Positions 24,137 to 31,092 of a stretch of DNA of 38,166 nt are shown here, in pieces. Position numbers and translations under genes: made by a program. Each line of letters opens with the position of its first letter. Positions within the stretch are counted from its first letter, which is position 1. The stretch is taken from contig CANQTD010000019.1 of NCBI GenBank assembly GCA_947626685.1, positions 1-38,166 on the forward strand. Reading direction: 5' to 3'. Below the pieces are notes generated by a model. The model was not told the origin of the DNA, ran no database searches, and was given only the letters and a program-made list of their open reading frames with translations. The DNA comes from an uncultured Clostridia bacterium. Its GTDB lineage: Bacteria; Bacillota; Clostridia; Christensenellales; Borkfalkiaceae.

Positions 24137-25726
24137 TCAGAAGTACTTATCGGGAAGGTCGTTCAAAAAGAGCACGGCGTCGCCCGCAGAGAGCTCCTCG
24201 GCGAGGATGTTCTGCGCGTCGGCGAGCGTGGGCACGATCGTGAGGTTTTCCTCGCTCCCCCCCGCCGCAAGATAGCCGTTCCGCACGGAGAGAATGAGGG
24301 TCTCCCCCACGAGAATGACCCTGTCGAGCCCGACAAAACCCGCACCCAGATCGGCATTTGCGCGCTCTTCGAGCTCGCCGAGCTCCACGAGGCCGGGCGT
24401 GACGACGAACTTTTTCCCGCCGAACAGGAAGAGCGTTTCCACGGCGTCCTTCGCGCCCTCGACGTTGGAATTATAGGAATCGTCGAGAATGACCGCGCCG
24501 TTTTGCCCTTCGATCCGCTCGAGGCGGTGGGGTACGGGCTTAAGCGCGCGCGCCCCTTCCGCAATCTCCTCCAAAGTCATGCCGAAAAGATGGCAGAGCG
24601 CGCCCGCGAGGGCGACGTCCTCCGCGCTGTGGCGGCCGAGCAAGGGCGTCTTGACGCGGACGCTTTCCCCGCCGAGCGTAAGGTCGAACTCCGTCCCGTC
24701 CGCTTTGAGCACGACGTTTTTCGCGAAGAAGTCCCTCCCCTCCACGAGGGCGGGCACGCTTTCGAGGTCCGCCGCGGTGCGCCCGAGCACGACGTGGGCG
24801 GCGCGGCGTGCGAGGACCCCTTTCTCCTCCCTGATGGCGTCGACGGAGCCGAACGTTTCGAGATGCTGGGGGCAAATCCCCGTGATGATGGCGTAAGACG
24901 GGCATACCATGTCCGCAAGCTCGGCGATGTCGCCCCGTTTTCTCGCGCCCATTTCGGCGAGGAACACGTCGCAGCCGAGCCCCCCTTCGTTCACGCATTT
25001 CGCAATGCCTGCGGGGGTGTTGTAGGAGGCGGGCGTCGCGATCACCCGATACTTTTTCGAGAGCATCGCCGCGGCGAAATGCTTCACGCTCGTCTTTCCG
25101 AAGGAGCCCGTGATGCCCACCTTCACGCAGTCCGACGAGGCGAGCTTTGCCTTCGCCGCCCGTATGAACCTCCGCGTGTGGGGGATCTCGTAGCACTTCA
25201 TGACAAGGTTTGCGCCCGCGAGCAGGACGGGGAGGACGAGGGGCAGCGCGGAGAGCGGCACCGTGCGCAGGAGCACCCGCGCAAGATCGCTTCCCGTAAG
25301 CTCCGCAAGAGCGGCCATGCCCGCGGCGAGCCCGAAACAGACTGCGGCGAGCAGGAGCGCGTAACAGACGGAGAGACGGATGAGGCGCGCCGTCTGCTTG
25401 CAGGGAACTTTGAGGGCGCGGCGGAAGGCGAAGAGGAAGAGCGCGATCGCCCCCTCGTAGCCGATCATGGCGACGACGACGGAGACCTCCACGCCGCCGA
25501 AGGAAAAGCAGAGCGCGAAGAGAGCGGTGATGAGCGCGGCGCACAGCGCGAGCAGCCAATACCTGCGCAAGACCTCGTTCTTCTTCCGGTAGAACCATCT
25601 GATGAGCGCGCGGCCGCCGTACCCCTCCTGCTGCAACACGCCCAAGAGCGGTTGCGAAGCGGGAACGAACAGCGCGCCGAGCACGGCTGCATAGAGCGCG
25701 GAAAGGATGAGTATTTCATTCTCCAT
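24137..25726 (-). CDS. murF: MurF-type Mur ligase with N-terminal membrane domain
   Basis: The C-terminal 330 residues of this 529-residue protein are a Mur ligase: P-loop GITGSFGKTS at 204-213, NTPAG near 236, AEMGARKRGDI near 258, and DDSYNSN, a MurF hallmark. The expected role is joining D-Ala-D-Ala to UDP-MurNAc-tripeptide. The first 200 residues are unusual. Instead of the soluble UDP-binding domain they form about five hydrophobic segments (roughly 4-21, 57-76, 81-101, 115-140, 155-176). The start at 25726 has the hydrolase gene running into it by 11 bp. Adjacent ddl supports MurF; a different amide ligase is possible. Confidence 0.82.
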   Translation of the reverse strand: MENEILILSALYAAVLGALFVPASQPLLGVLQQEGYGGRALIRWFYRKKNEVLRRYWLLALCAALITALFALCFSFGGVEVSVVVAMIGYEGAIALFLFAFRRALKVPCKQTARLIRLSVCYALLLAAVCFGLAAGMAALAELTGSDLARVLLRTVPLSALPLVLPVLLAGANLVMKCYEIPHTRRFIRAAKAKLASSDCVKVGITGSFGKTSVKHFAAAMLSKKYRVIATPASYNTPAGIAKCVNEGGLGCDVFLAEMGARKRGDIAELADMVCPSYAIITGICPQHLETFGSVDAIREEKGVLARRAAHVVLGRTAADLESVPALVEGRDFFAKNVVLKADGTEFDLTLGGESVRVKTPLLGRHSAEDVALAGALCHLFGMTLEEIAEGARALKPVPHRLERIEGQNGAVILDDSYNSNVEGAKDAVETLFLFGGKKFVVTPGLVELGELEERANADLGAGFVGLDRVILVGETLILSVRNGYLAAGGSEENLTIVPTLADAQNILAEELSAGDAVLFLNDLPDKYF

Positions 25727-26417
25727 GTCGATAAAACTCCTCTGCCGCAAGCTGGAACGCAAGCGGATCGTCGAGGTGCGCGAAGTGCCCGCAGCCCGGA
25801 AGGACGAGAAGGCCCGAACCCCGCACGCACGCGTGTAAAATTTTTGCGGACGACACGGGGGTCTCCCTGTCGTTCCCGCCGTTTATGAACAGGACGGGGC
25901 GGGAGATGCGCTTCGCCTCTTCCCGCAAGTCCTCATTCACGATCTTTTTGAAGCTCTCCCGCATGACGGGGGAAAGTTTCCGGTAATCCTCGCTCCCGAA
26001 ATGCGATTCCGCATAGGCGGGGGCGATCTTCTTCACGAATTTGTAGACGCCGACGCGCAGACGGTATGCCGCGCCGCGCTTGGGGACGATACCCGCGCAC
26101 CCGCACAAGACCGCCTTCTCCGCGAGGCCGCGCGCGAGCAGTTTGATGGAGACGCGCCCCCCGAACGAGTGCGCCATGAGATAGGGATCTTTGACGCCGA
26201 GCTCACGGAGAGCGGACGCCGTCCAGTCGGCGTAGTCGGAGACGGAAAACGGCTCTTCGAGCGCGTCCGCCCCACCCATGCCCGGGAAGTCGAGCGCGGT
26301 GACGCGGTAAAAGTTGGAAAAATAAGCGATCTGCGGGTAGAAACTCTCCTTCGAGGCAAGGTAGCCGTGCAGCATGACAAGGTCCTTTCCTTCCCCCTTT
26401 TGCAGACAGGAGATCAT
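25716..26417 (-). CDS. Alpha/beta hydrolase
   Basis: The 233-residue protein has a classical alpha/beta-hydrolase core: VMLHGYLASKESF (oxyanion region), nucleophile elbow AHSFGG with S84, INGGND with acid D183, and CGHFAHLD with base H211. No signal peptide is seen, so it is probably cytosolic. The substrate cannot be read from the sequence. The start is taken at ATG 26415-26417, which overlaps the rimI stop (ATGA). The gene overlaps murF at its end, so it is firmly in the operon. Confidence 0.88.
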   Translation of the reverse strand: MISCLQKGEGKDLVMLHGYLASKESFYPQIAYFSNFYRVTALDFPGMGGADALEEPFSVSDYADWTASALRELGVKDPYLMAHSFGGRVSIKLLARGLAEKAVLCGCAGIVPKRGAAYRLRVGVYKFVKKIAPAYAESHFGSEDYRKLSPVMRESFKKIVNEDLREEAKRISRPVLFINGGNDRETPVSSAKILHACVRGSGLLVLPGCGHFAHLDDPLAFQLAAEEFYRHGE

Positions 26418-26848
26418 CCGAGCTCCCTCTTCATCACGATCGCGTCCTCCCCGTCGAAATAGTAGCGGGTACGGCAGTACAGCCCCGTAAAGCCGCATTT
26501 GAGGTAGAGCATCTGCGCGCTCGCGTTGGAGACGCGCACCTCCAAAAACGCCCTCTTCGCGCCCCTCTTCTTTGCCTCCGCGAGCAGGTTTTCGAGGATC
26601 ATCCTCCCCCTGCCGCAGCGGCGGTACATCTCACTCACCGCGATAAGCTGGATCTCCGCGTCCTCAAAGACGACGCCGACCCCGCCGTAGGCGACGATCG
26701 CGCCGTCCTCCTCGAGAAGAACGCCGTAGAACTGCCCAGAAAGAAAGGAATCGGCGAGCATCCTGCGCGACCACGGATCGGAGAAACACTCCGCTTCGAG
26801 GGCGGCGATCCCGTCGAGATCTTCCATTGTCCACTCCCTCAGCATCAT
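26414..26848 (-). CDS. rimI: Ribosomal protein S18-alanine N-acetyltransferase-like GNAT protein
   Basis: The GNAT domain of about 145 residues matches RimI: REWTMEDLDGIAALEAECFSDPWSRRML at the start, IQLIAVSEMYRRCGRGRMILENLL as the acetyl-CoA motif, and FLEVRVSNASAQMLYLKCGF near the end. RimI acetylates the N-terminus of S18 and sometimes other proteins. Two in-frame ATG codons are possible (26848 and 26845), and the tsaB stop overlaps them. In Bacillota rimI is commonly placed between tsaB and tsaD. Confidence 0.93.
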   Translation of the reverse strand: MMLREWTMEDLDGIAALEAECFSDPWSRRMLADSFLSGQFYGVLLEEDGAIVAYGGVGVVFEDAEIQLIAVSEMYRRCGRGRMILENLLAEAKKRGAKRAFLEVRVSNASAQMLYLKCGFTGLYCRTRYYFDGEDAIVMKRELG

Positions 26849-27447
26849 CTTCCCTCCTCCGCGTTGGATTTCCTCAGATAGACCGCCGCGAGCGAGGAAG
26901 AAGGGCCGGCGCATCCCGCCGACCGCTCCGCCGCACGGAGAAGCCCCTTCGCGATATCCACCCGCACGGTCTCCGCACCCGCGACCCCCTCCGAGGAGAG
27001 CAGCGCGGCATGCGTCCTCTCCCGCACGGCGAGCACTTCGCCGAGGGGATAGAAGCCCGCGTCAAGGCGTACCCCGCCGAATCCCTGCGCATAGACATGG
27101 CCGTGACCCGCGTCGATGACGGCGATCTTATCGCCGCTCTCTTCAGCGTATGCGATCGCCTCGAGAGAGGTGACGGCGACCGCGGGAAGATCGGCCGCAA
27201 AACACAGCCCCTTCGCCGTGGCGACGCCGATGCGGATGCCCGTGAACGAGCCCGGCCCCACCGCGCATGCGATAAAATCGCACTCTTTTACGGTGAGCCC
27301 CACCGCTCCGAGCGCGCCGCCGACGCCGTCCATGAGGCGGACGGAGTGCTGCATGGCGCAGTCCTCCGCGGAGAGATAGACCCGCTCCCCGTTCTCCGCC
27401 GCGAGCACGAGCCTCTTTGCGCTTGTATCCATTGCGAGAAATTTCAA
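26845..27447 (-). CDS. tsaB: tRNA t6A modification protein TsaB
   Basis: TsaB partners TsaD and TsaE in making N6-threonylcarbamoyladenosine at tRNA position 37. The 200-residue product has KFLAMDTSAKRLVLA at the start and the signature AVGPGSFTGIRIGVATAKGL. The start is a TTG at 27445-27447: it aligns with the family start, follows GGGAG by eight bases and overlaps the tsaE stop (TTGA). The next ATG would cut into the first strand. tsaD is not in the window. Confidence 0.93.
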   Translation of the reverse strand: MKFLAMDTSAKRLVLAAENGERVYLSAEDCAMQHSVRLMDGVGGALGAVGLTVKECDFIACAVGPGSFTGIRIGVATAKGLCFAADLPAVAVTSLEAIAYAEESGDKIAVIDAGHGHVYAQGFGGVRLDAGFYPLGEVLAVRERTHAALLSSEGVAGAETVRVDIAKGLLRAAERSAGCAGPSSSLAAVYLRKSNAEEGR

Positions 27448-27845
27448 AATACGATCTCCCGTACGCCCTCGCCTTCCCCCGAGATTGCGATCTTCTTCGC
27501 GTCCGCGGGAAGGAGGCCCTTGATGTTTTCGCTCCACTCGACGAGGCAGACCCCGCCGCGGTCGAAGTAGTCGCAAAGGCCGAGCCCGTATGCCTGCGCC
27601 TCGCTCTCGACGCGATAGCAATCGAAGTGGAAGAGCCTTCCGCCGTACTCGTTCACATAGGCATACGTGGGGCTCGTGACCTCATCGGTGATACCCATGC
27701 CCGCGGCGATGCCCTTCGCGACCATCGTTTTGCCCGCGCCCATGCCGCCGATCAAGAGCACCGTGTCGCCCGGTTTGAGCGTCTTTGCATAGTCCTTCGC
27801 CCACGCGATCGTCTCCTCCGCCGAGCGGGAATAAAAAACAGCCAT
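27444..27845 (-). CDS. tsaE: tRNA t6A modification ATPase TsaE
   Basis: TsaE is the ATPase that resets the TsaB-TsaD complex. The 133-residue product has P-loop IGGMGAGKT near residues 32-40, SPTYAYVNEY, HFDCYRV and the late VEWSENI. The start is taken at ATG 27843-27845. An ATG 12 bases upstream overlaps the -10 box and would lie outside the transcript. The mRNA is predicted to have a 5' end only about three bases from the start codon, with no ribosome binding site. It heads the six-gene operon. Confidence 0.92.
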   Translation of the reverse strand: MAVFYSRSAEETIAWAKDYAKTLKPGDTVLLIGGMGAGKTMVAKGIAAGMGITDEVTSPTYAYVNEYGGRLFHFDCYRVESEAQAYGLGLCDYFDRGGVCLVEWSENIKGLLPADAKKIAISGEGEGVREIVF

Positions 27846-27855
27846 ATACGGCTTC

Positions 27856-27884
27856 ATTATACCGCATACGGCTGATTTTGGCAA
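27856..27884 (-). promoter_or_regulatory. Promoter of the tsaE-ddl operon, predicted near-leaderless
   Basis: On the minus strand TTGCCA (27879-27884) and a consensus TATAAT (27856-27861) are 17 bp apart. Ten bases separate the -10 box from the tsaE ATG at 27845. This is the same -35 hexamer and spacing as for obgE. Confidence 0.78.
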
Positions 27885-27912
27885 CAATATTTCTTCAACT
27901 TCACAAATTTAT

Positions 27913-29586
27913 TTATACGGGAAGAAAGAGCTCGGCGAGCGCGGCAAATCCGCAGAAGATCAGGAGGGACACGGCGTCGACGATCGTGGTGATGAACGGC
28001 GACGCGACGGCGGCGGGGTCGAGCTTGCACTTTTTGACGAGCAGCGGGAGCATGCAGCCGACGAACTTCGCGACGACGATCGTACAGAACATGGAGAGGG
28101 CGACGACGGCGCAGAGTACGGGCGTGTATCCCTTGTTCTGGAAGATGAGGTTGTCGATGAGCATGAGCTTCGCGAAACAAGCCACGGCGAGGGTGAGGGC
28201 GAGAAGCAGGGAGGCGCGGAACTCCTTCCAGAGCACCCGTCCCGCGTCCTTTGTCGTGAGTTCTCCGAGCGCGAGGGCGCGGATCACGGTGACGGACGCC
28301 TGCGAGCCCGAATTTCCGCCCGTATCCATCAGCATGGGGATACACGCGACGAGCACGCCCGTGAGCATGGCTTCGAACTTGTTGAGGATGAGCCCCGTGA
28401 ACGTCGCCGAGGCCATGAGCACGAGCAGCCACGGCACGCGGTTCTTCCAGATCGAAAAGACGCTCGTTTTGAGGTACGGCGTGTCCTCGTGGACGATACC
28501 TGCCATCTTCTCGATATCTTCGGTGGTCTCTTCCTCGATGACGTCCATTGCGTCGTCGACGGTGACGATGCCGACGAGCCGCCTCTCGACGTCCACGACG
28601 GGGATGGCGAGAAAGCCGTAGTCGGAGATCTTGTGGGCGACGGCCTCCTTGTCCTCCAATGTGCCGACGTAGATCACGTTGTCCTCCATGATATCGGAGA
28701 TGAGCGCGCCCTGCGGGGCAAGCATGAGGTCTTTCGCCGTGACGAGACCGATGAGTTTGTTGGAGGGATCCGTCACATAACACGTGTAGATCGTCTCCTT
28801 GTCGATCGCCTGCTCACGGATACGCGCGAACGCCTCCTCCACGGACATGGTAGGCAGGAAACGCACGAACTCGATCGTCATGATGGAGCCCGCGCTGTCC
28901 TTCGGGTACTTCAGGATCTCGTTGATGTAAGCCCGCGTCTCGCTGTCGCTCAGGGCGAGGAGCCGCTTGACGACGGTCGAGGGCATCTCCTCCACGAGGT
29001 CGACGGTATCGTCGAGGAAGAGCTCTTCCATGACGTCTTTGATCTCGCGGTCGGTCAGCTTTTTGAGGAGGGCGGCCTGCTTGTCGGGATCGAGCTCGAC
29101 GAACACCTGCGCCGCCAAATCTTTGGGCAGGATGCGGAAGAGCACGGGCAGGTCCCCCTCTTTCGCGCTCTCGAACACCTCCGCAAGGTCGATCTCGTTC
29201 ATCGAGGAGAGCAGCGGTTTCAGGACGGCGAAATTCTTCTCTTTGAGAAGGGCGAGGATCTCGTCCTCCTCCGCAATGCGGCGGGCGACCCCCTCGGGAA
29301 GTTCCTCGATGATGTCGACGGTGTCGTCCACCGAGACGTCCTCCATGACTTCCTGCAATTCGTCGTCATGCAATCCCTCGACGACGGTCGCCTTCAACGG
29401 CGCGTCCAAAAGGACGAGCACATCGGCAAGAAAATCGTTGTCGAGGGCATGGCAGAAGGGAACGACGTCCTCTTCCGCAAGTTCGGATAAAAGAGACGCC
29501 GCCTCGTTGGGATCCTTCACCAACGCGGCAGCGCGCCCGTAGTCTTTGCTCTCTCCCGTAAGGAAAGGCTTCAATTCATCTCTCAT
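27913..29586 (-). CDS. mgtE: Magnesium transporter MgtE with duplicated N domain
   Basis: MgtE is a Mg2+ channel gated by cytosolic Mg2+. The 557-residue product exceeds the usual 450 or so by about 100. The extra length is a second copy of the helical N domain: VVEGLHDDELQEVMEDVSVDDTVDIIEELP early, and LLKKLTDREIKDVMEELFLDDTVDLVEEMP later. Then come KYPKDSAGSIMT, two CBS domains (about 245-365), and five membrane helices with LMDTGGNSGSQAS at the pore. The start ATG 29584-29586 follows GGAGGTAGAGTCT. The leader contains an upstream ORF and a stem over the ribosome binding site. Confidence 0.93.
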   Translation of the reverse strand: MRDELKPFLTGESKDYGRAAALVKDPNEAASLLSELAEEDVVPFCHALDNDFLADVLVLLDAPLKATVVEGLHDDELQEVMEDVSVDDTVDIIEELPEGVARRIAEEDEILALLKEKNFAVLKPLLSSMNEIDLAEVFESAKEGDLPVLFRILPKDLAAQVFVELDPDKQAALLKKLTDREIKDVMEELFLDDTVDLVEEMPSTVVKRLLALSDSETRAYINEILKYPKDSAGSIMTIEFVRFLPTMSVEEAFARIREQAIDKETIYTCYVTDPSNKLIGLVTAKDLMLAPQGALISDIMEDNVIYVGTLEDKEAVAHKISDYGFLAIPVVDVERRLVGIVTVDDAMDVIEEETTEDIEKMAGIVHEDTPYLKTSVFSIWKNRVPWLLVLMASATFTGLILNKFEAMLTGVLVACIPMLMDTGGNSGSQASVTVIRALALGELTTKDAGRVLWKEFRASLLLALTLAVACFAKLMLIDNLIFQNKGYTPVLCAVVALSMFCTIVVAKFVGCMLPLLVKKCKLDPAAVASPFITTIVDAVSLLIFCGFAALAELFLPV

Positions 29587-29589
29587 AGA

Positions 29590-29637
29590 CTCTACCTCCG
29601 AGACGCGTATCTGAAAAATGGACAAGCGGAGACAGAG
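29590..29637 (-). promoter_or_regulatory. Stem sequestering the mgtE ribosome binding site
   Basis: CTCTGTCTCC (29628-29637 on the minus strand) is complementary over ten bases, two of them central G-U pairs, to GGAGGTAGAG (29590-29599), which includes the mgtE ribosome binding site. The loop is 28 nt. An upstream GCGGGG inside the leader ORF (29662-29667) could pair with CTCCGC (29626-29631) and compete. Regulatory role inferred. Confidence 0.55.
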
Positions 29638-29646
29638 CTGCGGAAA

Positions 29647-29715
29647 CTAAGCGGGAACATGCCCCGCAAAAGCGCGCAGCCTGCATGGATCTTCGCCACT
29701 ACTTCGTCCTTTCAC
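29647..29715 (-). CDS. Leader ORF (22 codons) upstream of mgtE
   Basis: A GTG start at 29713-29715 is preceded by a perfect AGGAGG at 7-nt spacing, and the frame runs 22 codons to TAG at 29647-29649. The peptide contains SGEDPCRLRAF and ends GHVPA. Its stop is 60 bp from the mgtE start and nine bases from the anti-ribosome-binding-site strand. An acidic-proline Glu-Asp-Pro run at codons 8-10 is the kind of sequence that destabilises ribosomes. It is likely a regulatory leader peptide, not a protein with its own function. An overlapping ATG frame of seven codons starts too close to the AGGAGG and is rejected. Confidence 0.7.
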   Translation of the reverse strand: MKGRSSGEDPCRLRAFAGHVPA

Positions 29716-29746
29716 GGGTCATCCTCCTTTTTTTGAGTTCCCTATC

Positions 29747-29775
29747 AGTGTATTCCCTTTTGCAAAAAAAGTCAA
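29747..29775 (-). promoter_or_regulatory. Promoter of mgtE
   Basis: On the minus strand TTGACT (29770-29775) and TACACT (29747-29752) are 17 bp apart, giving a leader of about 155 nt before mgtE that contains the leader ORF. I find no M-box riboswitch landmarks in it. Confidence 0.75.
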
Positions 29776-29817
29776 CCGTTTGACGGCGTTTTACGAAAAA
29801 TCCCCCCGCACGAAGAT

Positions 29818-29880
29818 TCGCCTCGGTATGAGGGGACGGGGGCCTTCACCCCTTCGGGGGAAAGCCGAGAGTTTTGATAC
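29818..29880. repeat. Degenerate palindromic repeat unit
   Basis: TATGAGGGGACGGGGGCC followed by CTTCACCCCTTCGGGGGAAAGC resembles the hairpin halves of the other intergenic repeats. It lies between the mgtE promoter and the 52-bp repeat. No gene is visible. Confidence 0.5.
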
Positions 29881-29882
29881 GT

Positions 29883-29934
29883 CCTTGCCCACCCCTCGAG
29901 GGGTGGGTGTCACCGAAGGTGACGGAAGGGGTGT
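29883..29934 (-). repeat. 52-bp palindromic intergenic repeat, copy 2
   Basis: This is an exact inverted copy of positions 11-62, two adjacent hairpins. Identity over all 52 bp across nearly 30 kb suggests recent spread or gene conversion. Confidence 0.9.
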
Positions 29935-29948
29935 TGCGTAATCAGAAT

Positions 29949-30075
29949 GACACCCCCTCCGTCTCGCTTACGCTCGACAGCTCCCCCTCAAGGGGGCGCC
30001 GAGATCTTACCTTCCGCATCTCGCCCCACCCCCGTATCCCCCTCCCACGGAGGGGGCATTTCAGAAGGAGTGAGT
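29949..30075. repeat. Further palindromic repeat units downstream of ribU
   Basis: ACACCCCCTCCGTCTCGC, a GCTTACGCTCGACAGC hairpin and CCCCCTCAAGGGGG repeat the same layout with a different sequence. A second half-unit, CCCCCTCCCACGGAGGGGG, follows near 30050. The right end AGTGAGTGAATCTT matches the inverse of AAGATTCACTCA near 2045. Together with the preceding units this fills the stretch of about 300 bp between the mgtE promoter and the end of ribU; I see no gene in it. Confidence 0.7.
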
Positions 30076-30080
30076 GAATC

Positions 30081-30833
30081 TTACCAAACGAAGTAATTGA
30101 GCAGGGCGAACAGGACGAGGAGGAGCACGGCCACCGCGAACACGATGAAAAGGGCGAGGTCGCGTCCCGCCGCCGCGCGTTCCTTCCCCTCCTTCGGCGC
30201 GAGCTTGCGGCTCATGCGTTCGATCGCGCGGGAGATGTACTTATAGATAAAGATGCTCACGAGGCTCGCCACGAGACAGCGCAAAAGATTGAATGGCAGC
30301 ACGGAGACCAGCAGGTAGTAGAGGAAAAACGTATCGCGGGTGATGCCGGGGAAGAGCGGCGTCATCATGCCGAGGAGGGGTTCCCAGCTTCCGTGGAACA
30401 TGACTTGCACATAGAACGGGATGAGAATGAGCCAATTCGTGAAGATCGCGACGGTGATGGAGCTGAGGGAGCCTACCGTGAGGGCCAGCGCCGCTCCCTT
30501 GCGCGTCCGCATCTTCTTATAGATGAGCCCCGCGGGAATGACGAAGGCGATCCCCACGAAGAGATTCGCGAGATCCCCCACAAACATGCTCCCCGTCCCC
30601 GCGAAGGCGAGCTTGATGAGCAGCTTCACGACGACGATGATACACCCCGAGAGCGGCCCGAGCGCGAACGTGCCGATGAAGAGCGGGATATCCGAAAAAT
30701 CAAATTCGAGAAACTCCGGAAACGCAAACGGGAGCCGGAATTTCGCATACGCGTGCAAGATCCCCGCAAGCGCGGAAAAGACCGCGATCATGGCGATGCG
30801 CGTAGAGTTGAAGTATCTGCCCTGAGATGTCAT
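30081..30833 (-). CDS. ribU: ECF transporter substrate-binding subunit, riboflavin type (RibU-like)
   Basis: The 250-residue membrane protein has the RibU/ECF S-component layout of about six hydrophobic segments. It starts with IAMIAVFSALAGILHAYAKFRLPF, the helix-1 region used to bind the shared T component, followed by DFSDIPLFIGTFALGPLSGCIIVVVK. It should take up riboflavin with a common EcfA/A'/T module encoded elsewhere. The start ATG 30831-30833 follows GGAGG; the longer frame runs through the terminator. An FMN riboswitch just upstream supports the riboflavin assignment. Confidence 0.92.
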   Translation of the reverse strand: MTSQGRYFNSTRIAMIAVFSALAGILHAYAKFRLPFAFPEFLEFDFSDIPLFIGTFALGPLSGCIIVVVKLLIKLAFAGTGSMFVGDLANLFVGIAFVIPAGLIYKKMRTRKGAALALTVGSLSSITVAIFTNWLILIPFYVQVMFHGSWEPLLGMMTPLFPGITRDTFFLYYLLVSVLPFNLLRCLVASLVSIFIYKYISRAIERMSRKLAPKEGKERAAAGRDLALFIVFAVAVLLLVLFALLNYFVW

Positions 30834-30847
30834 AACCAAACCTCCGT

Positions 30848-30880
30848 AAATAAAAACCGCCCCGAAAAAGGGCGGCGGTA
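30848..30880 (-). terminator. Riboswitch-controlled terminator upstream of ribU
   Basis: On the minus strand ACCGCCGCCC and GGGGCGGT form a stem with one bulged base, followed by TTTTTATTT, between the riboswitch and the ribU ribosome binding site. This suits transcription termination when FMN is bound. Confidence 0.85.
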
Positions 30881-30896
30881 TGCCAAAGCATGTCTC

Positions 30897-31003
30897 TTTT
30901 CTCATCCGGACTATACCGTCGGTACGGGAATTGCACCCGTTCGGGCCGAAAGGCTTCGCAGACTATACTGCCGGTGGAGAATTTCACTCCGCCCCAAAGA
31001 TCA
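30897..31003 (-). promoter_or_regulatory. FMN riboswitch (RFN element)
   Basis: On the minus strand the aptamer landmarks appear in order: TTTGGGGCGGAGTGAAATTC, CCACCGGCAGTATAGTC, a variable arm with GCCTTTCGGCCC, GGGTGCAATTCCCGTACC, and GACGGTATAGTCCGGATGAG. It should reduce ribU expression when FMN is plentiful, through the terminator that follows. Confidence 0.95.
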
Positions 31004-31092
31004 AGTTGTATGCAAAGGTTGCCTTATTCGATAGGGATTATTCGATAAGGATTAGCTTTGCTGGGGAGTTGTATCCCCCTTTCCTCCTTCTT

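Noticed and set aside
29722-29723. Seven-codon ORF starting at the ATG that follows AGGAGG in the mgtE leader
   Set aside because: The ATG overlaps or abuts the ribosome binding site, leaving no spacing; the GTG seven bases downstream is far better placed.
29587-29746. M-box magnesium riboswitch upstream of mgtE
   Set aside because: The leader is only about 155 nt and lacks the M-box landmarks I know; it instead contains a short ORF and a ribosome-binding-site stem.
31004-31092. Promoter for the FMN riboswitch and terminator for the preceding lipoprotein
   Set aside because: A G-run/C-run pair and two direct copies of TTATTCGATA are visible, but no clear -35/-10 pair or terminator could be supported.
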